A stretch of 64,000 bases of DNA, taken from contig NZ_CP060395.1 in assembly GCF_015840335.1 (NCBI RefSeq), positions 2,641,277 to 2,705,276 of the forward strand. The letters run 5' to 3'. Each line of letters begins with the position of its first letter. Positions within the stretch are counted from its first letter, which is position 1. The notes beneath the pieces are model-generated. The model saw nothing but the letters and a program-made list of their open reading frames with translations, did not search any database and was not told the origin of the DNA. The stretch comes from Synechococcus sp. CBW1108. GTDB lineage: Bacteria > Cyanobacteriota > Cyanobacteriia > PCC-6307 > Cyanobiaceae. Below, one piece after another: positions 58,376-64,000 of this stretch. Position numbers and translations under genes: made by a program.

Positions 58376-59473
58376 TCACGCTGAACGGTTCAGATCACTG
58401 TGGACCACTCGATTTGCAGCCACATATTCAATTGCTTTGGCGGCGGCCATGCAGCCGTCAACTGGCAGTGGCGGATCACTGGGGGGGATGAGGGGTTGGT
58501 CCAGGCGCCAATCCCCCGCCAGGGCCTGGGCCCTGCTGAGCAGGTAATGCCAGCCGTGGCGCACAAGGGCCGCTTCCAGCACCGGAGCCTCGGCAAAGCC
58601 ATCGCGATGCACAAGGTGGATTCCGACCCCCATGGTCAGGGCCTCACAAAAGGAGCTGTAGCCAGGTTTGGTGACCATCCGCCCGCACAGTGGGAGCACC
58701 TCCAAGGGGCGCACCCCCGCAGGCAGGAGCCGGGCATTGGCAGCAATGGCCAGCTGGGGATCGGCGCAGATGAATACGTGATCCGGCCAGCGCGCCAAAA
58801 CCCCAGGATCCAGGCTGAGGCCCAGCCCACCAAAGCCAACCAGCACGCAGCGTTCCCGGTCGGCCGGCAACTTGAGCTGGTCGGCAAGCTTGGTGGCATC
58901 GAGGCGAGGGCTGCCTGGGGTCAGGCCCAGCCGCAGCTCGGGCAGACCCCAGTCCATCGGCATGGCCAAAGGACAGTGCAGCAGGAAATCGCCCTGGCGG
59001 TAGGCGTTGTGGCACTGGCGGGCCCAGGGTCGAAATTCCGGTCCCATCGCTGCGTAGATCGAGTCCCAGCCAAAGTTGGCCAGCCACACCAAGGGCGAAT
59101 TAAGCCGCCTGGCAAGTTCAGCGGCTGCTGGCGGCACATCGGCCAGCACCAGCAGCGGGCACCCCTGCTCTGCCAGCCAGGCCTGCTCCCCGGCCCACAG
59201 GGCAGGGAGGCAGGCCTCCAGCGCCACCAGGGCCGCGAGGGTGGCATCGGCATCAGCGCCTAGGGCGTCTGCCTGCAGCACCCCCACATCCCAGCGGCAG
59301 GGGCGATACTCAAACGGGATTGGCCCCAGGGCAAGGCGCAGGAAGGCTTCTGGCAGGGTGGTGGAGAGCACCAGACGCCAGGTGGGATTGCGCTGATGGA
59401 GGGCCGTCAGCACGGCGGCGGTTCGGGAGCCATGGCCGAAGCCATGGGCACTGACGCAGGCGTAGATCAGCAA
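58376..59473 (-). CDS. Glycosyltransferase-like (GT-B) protein
   Basis: A 365-residue protein resembling MGT/MurG-type glycosyltransferases. It opens YACVSAHGFGHGSRTAAVLTAL, the usual Gly/His-rich GT-B start, and has a C-terminal nucleotide-sugar half with VLVGFGGLGLSLDPGV, VLPLCGRMVTKPGYSSFCEALTMGVGIHLVHRDGFAE near residue 265. The acceptor is unknown. It overlaps the metallophosphoesterase gene by 7 bp, so the two are cotranscribed. Confidence 0.82.
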   Translation of the reverse strand: MLIYACVSAHGFGHGSRTAAVLTALHQRNPTWRLVLSTTLPEAFLRLALGPIPFEYRPCRWDVGVLQADALGADADATLAALVALEACLPALWAGEQAWLAEQGCPLLVLADVPPAAAELARRLNSPLVWLANFGWDSIYAAMGPEFRPWARQCHNAYRQGDFLLHCPLAMPMDWGLPELRLGLTPGSPRLDATKLADQLKLPADRERCVLVGFGGLGLSLDPGVLARWPDHVFICADPQLAIAANARLLPAGVRPLEVLPLCGRMVTKPGYSSFCEALTMGVGIHLVHRDGFAEAPVLEAALVRHGWHYLLSRAQALAGDWRLDQPLIPPSDPPLPVDGCMAAAKAIEYVAANRVVHSDLNRSA

Positions 59474-60357
59474 GGTGCCAGGTGGTTAGCGGGGCTGGGG
59501 GCAGCCCAGAGCCGCTCTTCATAGAGGAGTTCGGCTCCTAGTCCATACCAGCGATGGCTGGCACTGACCAGTTCCATACCCGCCAGCTCCACCCAGCTGA
59601 AGTGACGCAGGGCCTGGCCCGCCCCATCGGTGCCATGGCGGGGCACGCAGGCGGTATTGAGGTAGGCGGTTCCCGCCCGATCACGGCAGAAGCTCTGGCG
59701 CTCCCCCTGGCCGCGGCGCAGGGCGTGGTGCATGTGGCCAAACACCACCAGGGGCACAGGGCGCTGGCGTCGGATTTGCTGGATGGCCAGGGCAAGGTCG
59801 AGGTCACCCCAGTCACAGGCGGGGGGCTTCCAGTCGCGGCCGCAGGGGGAGCCGGAGTCGCTACCGAGCCCGGAGGGACCACTGTGAGCCACCAGCACCA
59901 GGGGCCAGTGGGCGGGAGCGGCAGCGGCGGCGACAGTGATCCGATCAGCCGACTCCTGCAGGCTCACCGGTCCGAAGGCTGCCTGGGCCGCCCGGGACAG
60001 GTGGAAACCACCACCGGCGGTGCCGGGCCGGCCACCCACTACGGCAAGTTCGGGCTGGTCGAGGCGACGCAGGGCCCAACCGCAGTGCAATTCCCCCAGC
60101 AGGTCAATCTGGCGTTGAAGGGTGCGGCCAGAGTCGTCCTTGCCGGCGTCGTGGTTACCCAAAACGCAGGCCACGGGAAGGGGCAACTGGCGCAAGAGGG
60201 CTGGGATGCGCTGCTGGCCGTCGCTGAGATCACCCACCACGAGCAGGGCATCGGGCTTCAGCAGTTCCAGCAAGGCATGGTCGCTGTGGTCCCAGGCCCC
60301 ATGTAGGTCACCGGCAATGGCGATGCGGAGCGTTTTCACCCCGCCGGTTACCGCCAT
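59467..60357 (-). CDS. Calcineurin-like metallophosphoesterase
   Basis: A 296-residue cytosolic phosphoesterase of the cyanobacterial/plant TIGR04168-type group. The dimetal motifs are [32 protein letters not shown] and [12 protein letters not shown], plus [11 protein letters not shown]. The natural substrate is unknown. The start is ATG at 60357, with a GTG ([10 protein letters not shown]) at 60339 as alternative. It heads a two-gene unit with the glycosyltransferase-like gene and is divergent from nadA, 48 bp away. Confidence 0.9.
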   Translation of the reverse strand: MAVTGGVKTLRIAIAGDLHGAWDHSDHALLELLKPDALLVVGDLSDGQQRIPALLRQLPLPVACVLGNHDAGKDDSGRTLQRQIDLLGELHCGWALRRLDQPELAVVGGRPGTAGGGFHLSRAAQAAFGPVSLQESADRITVAAAAAPAHWPLVLVAHSGPSGLGSDSGSPCGRDWKPPACDWGDLDLALAIQQIRRQRPVPLVVFGHMHHALRRGQGERQSFCRDRAGTAYLNTACVPRHGTDGAGQALRHFSWVELAGMELVSASHRWYGLGAELLYEERLWAAPSPANHLAPC

Positions 60358-60405
60358 CTCCGCTGCCTAGGCTCGTGCCATCCTGCATCAGCTGGGGGCC
60401 TCCTA

Positions 60406-61356
60406 TTGGTATTTGCTTCCCAAACCAGATCAAGCGCCGACCTGGTGAATTCGATCAGCGAGCTGAAGCGCCAGCGCAACGCCGTGATCCTGGCCCACTA
60501 CTACCAGGAAGACGCCATCCAGGACATCGCCGACTTCATCGGCGACTCCCTTGAGTTGGCTCGCAAGGCCGCTGCCACCTCCGCCGATGTGATCGTGTTC
60601 TGCGGGGTGCATTTCATGGCCGAAACGGCCAAGATCCTCAATCCGGGTAAAAGGGTGCTGCTGCCGGATCTGGAGGCGGGCTGCTCGTTAGCTGACGCCT
60701 GCCCCGCCGATGCGTTTGCCAGCTTCCGTGCCGAGCACCCGGACCACATCGTGGTGAGCTACATCAATTGCTCGGCGGCGGTGAAGGCCCAGAGCGACCT
60801 GATCTGCACCAGCAGCAACGCCGTAGACCTGGTGCGCCAGCTGCCGGAAGGCCGCCCGATCCTGTTTGCCCCCGATCAAAACCTGGGTCGCTGGGTACAG
60901 GCCCAGAGCGGCAGGGAGCTCACCCTCTGGCCCGGCAGCTGCCAGGTGCATGTGGCCTTCAGCGAGCAGGCCCTATTGCAGCTCAAACTTGAGCACCCAA
61001 AGGCCCAGGTGCTGGCCCATCCTGAATGTCAGCAGCACCTGCTCGATCTGGCCGACTTCATCGGCTCAACCAGCAGCCTGCTGCGCCGCGCAGAGGCGAG
61101 CCCCGCGCAGAGTTTCATCGTGCTCACCGAGCCGGGCATCCTGCACCAGATGCGGCTAAAGGTACCCAACAAGGAGTTTTTTGAGGTGCCCGGCGCCGAC
61201 GGCTGCAGCTGCAACGCCTGCCCCTACATGCGGCTGAACACCCTTGAGAAGCTCTGGCAGTGCCTCGAACGAATGGAGCCCGAAATCAGCATGGATGAGG
61301 AGCTGCGGCTCCGGGCCCTGGCACCGATTGAGCGGATGCTGGCGATGAGCCGCTGA
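60406..61356 (+). CDS. nadA: Quinolinate synthase
   Basis: NadA condenses iminoaspartate with dihydroxyacetone phosphate to quinolinate in NAD synthesis, using an oxygen-sensitive [4Fe-4S] cluster. The 316-residue protein has [59 protein letters not shown] and [19 protein letters not shown]; the conserved cluster cysteines are present. The start is TTG at 60406, since no ATG or GTG precedes the conserved region. The last 71 bp overlap the convergent GH130 gene. Confidence 0.95.
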   Translation: MVFASQTRSSADLVNSISELKRQRNAVILAHYYQEDAIQDIADFIGDSLELARKAAATSADVIVFCGVHFMAETAKILNPGKRVLLPDLEAGCSLADACPADAFASFRAEHPDHIVVSYINCSAAVKAQSDLICTSSNAVDLVRQLPEGRPILFAPDQNLGRWVQAQSGRELTLWPGSCQVHVAFSEQALLQLKLEHPKAQVLAHPECQQHLLDLADFIGSTSSLLRRAEASPAQSFIVLTEPGILHQMRLKVPNKEFFEVPGADGCSCNACPYMRLNTLEKLWQCLERMEPEISMDEELRLRALAPIERMLAMSR

Positions 61357-62398
61357 GCAGCAGGTCTGCCAGCTCAAGTTCCACCACGCAGGTGTAGCTG
61401 TCTGCTGCTCCGGCGTAAATCAAGAGGGAGCCCTCCTGCCGAATGATGCCGGTGGGGAACACCACATTGGGCACAAAACCCTCGCATTCGTAAGCGAGCT
61501 CGGGCGCCAGGATCTGCTCCCCGGAGCTGCGGATTTGCCAGGGCTGGTCGAGATCCAGCATTAACTTGCCAGCCCCATAGGAGCCGATGCCAGCATCCCC
61601 TTCCGCCCTGTCGTTGCCGTGATACAGAACTAACCACCCCCCATCCGTGCGGATCGGTGGTGTGCCGGCGCCGATGCGGCCCCGGTCCCAGCTGGCAGTG
61701 GAGCCCAGCAAGGGCTGGTGCTTGCCCCAATGCAGCAGGTCTGGGGATGAGGCCAGCCAGATCTCCGGGCGGCAGAAATCATGTGCAGTGGTGGGTCGGT
61801 GTAGGGCGTAGTACCTGCCACCGATACGCTCAGGGAATAACACCACATCCTTATTTTCCGGGCAGAAGATCAGCCCATGGAATTGGAAGGTGCAGAAATC
61901 CAGGGTGGAAGCCAAAGCTGTAGCCGCCCCGTGGGGGGATACGGCCACATAGGTGATGTAATACCGGCCCTCGATTGGGGTGATCCGGGGATCTTCGATG
62001 CCATAGGTTTCCCAAGGGAGGCTGGGCCTGAGGATGGTCTGGTGGCTGGAATCGAGCTGGCGCGGGTTGGTGCTGCGAACCACGCGCAGATGGGAGGTGG
62101 AGGTGAGCCGCAGCAGGCCAGTCTCCCTGATCTTCACCACCCGGGCATCTATAACAACCAGCTCCTGCTCTGGCAGCCAATCGATAACGATGGCCCCGGC
62201 CGCCAGGTCCCAGCGGGGCAGTCCGACAAGACCCGGCCGGATCTGCCGCGGGGTCTCGGCCACCCTGATCAGCAGCACGACACCCTCGGCGGTGGCGACT
62301 GCGCCTGGATTGAAGGCGCCCACCACGTCCATATCCGGCTGGGATGGGGCGAGTTGACCCGGGGTCAGCAGGCAGCTGCTGAACAGGCGGGGGATCAC
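61286..62398 (-). CDS. GH130-family glycosidase/phosphorylase
   Basis: A 370-residue five-bladed propeller enzyme. GH130 members are mostly mannoside or mannosyl-glucose phosphorylases. The visible motifs are [42 protein letters not shown] near residue 135, and [21 protein letters not shown] near 250, which are typical. The start is GTG at 62398, overlapping the Gfo/Idh stop (GTGA). It belongs to a cluster with a glycosyltransferase and an oxidoreductase, suggesting synthesis or turnover of a mannoside-like glycan. Its last 24 codons overlap nadA. Confidence 0.85.
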   Translation of the reverse strand: MIPRLFSSCLLTPGQLAPSQPDMDVVGAFNPGAVATAEGVVLLIRVAETPRQIRPGLVGLPRWDLAAGAIVIDWLPEQELVVIDARVVKIRETGLLRLTSTSHLRVVRSTNPRQLDSSHQTILRPSLPWETYGIEDPRITPIEGRYYITYVAVSPHGAATALASTLDFCTFQFHGLIFCPENKDVVLFPERIGGRYYALHRPTTAHDFCRPEIWLASSPDLLHWGKHQPLLGSTASWDRGRIGAGTPPIRTDGGWLVLYHGNDRAEGDAGIGSYGAGKLMLDLDQPWQIRSSGEQILAPELAYECEGFVPNVVFPTGIIRQEGSLLIYAGAADSYTCVVELELADLLLSGSSPASAQSVPGPGAAAPHPC

Positions 62399-63507
62399 TT
62401 ACCGGTCTCAGCCAGCTCGGTAGCAGCGCACGCCATGGCCAGGGAGTTGCGCCCGTTTTCCTCAGTGATCAGGCGCTGATGGGAACGGTCTGCAATCCAG
62501 GCGACCTGGTCGGCAAACAGGGCCCGTAGAAGCTCACAATAACGGCGCATCTTTTCAACGTCCAAGCCACCATGGAGATCGATCTTCTGGTAGGTGTCAA
62601 AGTCTTTGTGGCGTCCGCGGGCCAGCCGTTTGGCTCCGGAGTAGGCCTCGAGAACATCGAGCCTGGCCCCAGGGAAAATCTGCATCAATCTGCGCGACTG
62701 CTCCTCATCCACCACCGCCCGCAGCCGCAGCCGAGTAGGCACCCATTCTTCCAGGGTCAGCTCGCCGCGCTCAAACAGGAGCCTGAATTCCTGACGCTCA
62801 AGCCGGGCCGGTTGGGTGAGGCCGTGATAGAAATTAATCAGGGCCCCATTGCCATAGCGCACCACGCACTGCACCTGTTCTTCGAGGCCGGAGCCGGGCC
62901 GCAGGCTGCGCTGGGAAGAGAGAACCTGCCCCTTACCCAGCCAACCTTCAAATAGGTCAAAGAAGTGCACTCCATGTTCAATGAAGATCCCGCCGCTTTT
63001 GGCCCGATCCCAAAACCAGTGGTCAGCTGAAAGCCCCTCATCGCCGGCGGCATTGTCAAACCAGCCATGCAGGCACTCACCAATCACGTTTGAGTCGATG
63101 AGTTGGTGTACCGCTTCAAACAGCGGGTTATAGCGCTGCATCAAATTGGCAACGCAGAGTAGATTGCGGGTTCTAGCCAACTGGAGCAACTCATCGGCCT
63201 GGGCCAGGCTCAGCGCCAGCGGTTTTTCGCAGATCACATGCTTACCCGCCTCAAGGGCGGCCCGCACCTGGGCGAAATGGAGGAAGGGAGGCGTGGCGAT
63301 GTAAACAAGATCTACCTGATCGAGTTTGATCAGCGTCTCCACCTCCATATTTTCGACCAGTCCGAAGCGGCGGGCCACCGCTAGGGCCGCCTCGCGGTGG
63401 CTGCCAGCCATGGCTACAAGCTCAGCGCCCTCAACCTGAAGAAACTGCTGGAGGGCAAATAGACCAAAGCCCCCTGTTCCGATGGCACCAATGCGGATAC
63501 TATTCAT
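62395..63507 (-). CDS. Gfo/Idh/MocA-family oxidoreductase
   Basis: A 370-residue NAD(P)-dependent sugar or inositol dehydrogenase. The Rossmann motif IGAIGTGGFGLFALQQFL is at residues 6-23, followed by IATPPFLHFAQVRAALEAGKHVICEKPLALSLAQADEL (with the conserved EKP near residue 94) and the C-terminal domain with FIEHGVHFFDLFEGWLG. The substrate is not evident. The start is ATG at 63507, ATGA-coupled to the gene upstream, and the stop couples to GH130, so the three form one operon. Confidence 0.9.
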   Translation of the reverse strand: MNSIRIGAIGTGGFGLFALQQFLQVEGAELVAMAGSHREAALAVARRFGLVENMEVETLIKLDQVDLVYIATPPFLHFAQVRAALEAGKHVICEKPLALSLAQADELLQLARTRNLLCVANLMQRYNPLFEAVHQLIDSNVIGECLHGWFDNAAGDEGLSADHWFWDRAKSGGIFIEHGVHFFDLFEGWLGKGQVLSSQRSLRPGSGLEEQVQCVVRYGNGALINFYHGLTQPARLERQEFRLLFERGELTLEEWVPTRLRLRAVVDEEQSRRLMQIFPGARLDVLEAYSGAKRLARGRHKDFDTYQKIDLHGGLDVEKMRRYCELLRALFADQVAWIADRSHQRLITEENGRNSLAMACAATELAETGK

Positions 63508-64000
63508 GGTTTGGGGATGGAATGGCGAGCGAGTTCGAGTAGTCGCATATCCTGCAGAGCCAGGAGGAAGGCCAGGGTTGATTCGGCGCCCTGGTTCATA
63601 TTGACGCTGTCGTCTTGAAGACCGTCAAAACAGCCACCGGTTCGGGCGTCATAGAGGGGCAGGTGCAGGTCGTTATCCCCGAGGAACCAGGCGAAGGCTC
63701 GCCAGGCCTCGTCAAGCCAAAATCCATCTCCAGTAGCAGACCAGGCCTCCACACAGGCCGATACCGAGGCACAGGCCTCCAAGGGTTGCTGGTCAAAAGT
63801 GGCACGATGCTGGCCGCGACGGTAGAAGCCGTTGGAGCCAATCGGCCTGAAATGGCCTGCCTCTGCGGTTTGCTCCGCCATCAACCAGCGCAAGCTGCGC
63901 AGGCCCACATCCAGGGCTTCATTTCGTTTAGACCAGCGGCCGCTGAGGATCAGGGCATGGGGCAGGGATGCGTTGTCGTAACTGAGCACGTTCTCGAACC
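63504..64000 (-). CDS. C-terminal domain of a glycosyltransferase-associated protein (cut by right edge)
   Basis: The frame is open to the window end, so only about the last 165 residues are seen. The visible part (FENVLSYDNASLPHALILSG, then GLRSLRWLMAEQTAEAGHFRPIGSNGFYRRG and DDSVNMNQGAESTLAFLLALQ) resembles an all-alpha (alpha/alpha)6-like domain that in other bacteria follows a GT4 glycosyltransferase. The N terminus lies outside, so I cannot confirm the GT part. It overlaps the Gfo/Idh gene by ATGA and is the first visible gene of the operon with GH130. Confidence 0.65.
   Translation of the reverse strand, partial: FENVLSYDNASLPHALILSGRWSKRNEALDVGLRSLRWLMAEQTAEAGHFRPIGSNGFYRRGQHRATFDQQPLEACASVSACVEAWSATGDGFWLDEAWRAFAWFLGDNDLHLPLYDARTGGCFDGLQDDSVNMNQGAESTLAFLLALQDMRLLELARHSIPKP

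Noticed and set aside
1-64000. CRISPR arrays, insertion sequences and prophage genes
   Set aside because: No regularly spaced direct repeats of 25-40 bp, no transposase or integrase, and no phage structural genes were recognised.

Overview
The window is dense, high-GC chromosomal DNA from a picocyanobacterium, most likely of the Synechococcus/Cyanobium lineage. The evidence is gene content: a photosystem I subunit (psaK), cytochrome b6f PetN, Thf1/Psb29, Psb32, plant-type ferredoxin, a cyanobacterial DnaK3/DnaJ pair, FtsH of the thylakoid type, CofH, and many small DUF families typical of cyanobacteria (DUF1257, DUF1830, DUF2103, DUF2499, DUF3110, DUF3593, DUF3598). Genes are tightly packed. 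ATGA/GTGA start-stop overlaps are common, many starts are GTG or TTG, and convergent genes often overlap at their 3' ends. I see no prophage, insertion sequence, CRISPR array or rRNA operon, and no gene-free stretch longer than 300 bp.

Layout. 1-10.4 kb: an M61 peptidase (cut by the left edge), DUF1257, purN, argC, ribBA, a cyclophilin, mtnP, then the minus-strand chain dnaK3-dnaJ-DUF3110-murQ. 10.5-13.6 kb: pstC-pstA-pstB (phosphate import, visibly lower GC, with a possible Pho box upstream) and tRNA-Ser(GGA). 13.6-20 kb: ferredoxin, an inositol-monophosphatase-family enzyme, hisZ, a 2[4Fe-4S]-like ferredoxin, a DCC thiol oxidoreductase, htpG, and a C-terminally truncated ParA beside a cryptic 35-aa membrane ORF. 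20-32 kb: rpmB, peroxiredoxin Q, csaB, DUF2499/DUF3593, psaK, dxs, ilvA-scpB-yggT, mazG, pyk and a MacB-like permease.

32-41.9 kb is rich in photosynthetic proteostasis genes: ftsH, petF, clpP, thf1, petN and clpS, with cofH and two uncharacterised membrane proteins in the petN operon; it ends with a nitroreductase and purK. 41.9-51.3 kb holds an orphan sugar-ABC permease, DUF2252, aroB, a Nif11-like small protein, a four-gene operon (ABC ATPase, two ABC-2 permeases, PaO-type Rieske oxygenase), an NAD(P)-binding protein and an AroE paralogue. 51.3-55.3 kb is a compact Mrp cation/proton antiporter operon (mrpCDEFG, a DUF4040 protein, mrpB) without a full MrpA. 55.4-64 kb has a MidA-type methyltransferase, psb32, a muramidase, a glycosyltransferase-like protein, a metallophosphoesterase, nadA, and a minus-strand carbohydrate cluster (glycosyltransferase C-terminus, Gfo/Idh oxidoreductase, GH130) that runs off the right edge.

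Most of the window is housekeeping. The least explained items are the Rieske/ABC exporter operon, the GT-Gfo/Idh-GH130 cluster, the decayed ParA locus, several small membrane ORFs (49 aa next to petN, 35 aa inside the parA remnant), a coupled 20-codon leader ORF before DUF1830, and two 11-bp tandem repeats that each begin at or next to a stop codon. I did not find a convincing wholly new multi-gene system; the Rieske/ABC operon is the best candidate.
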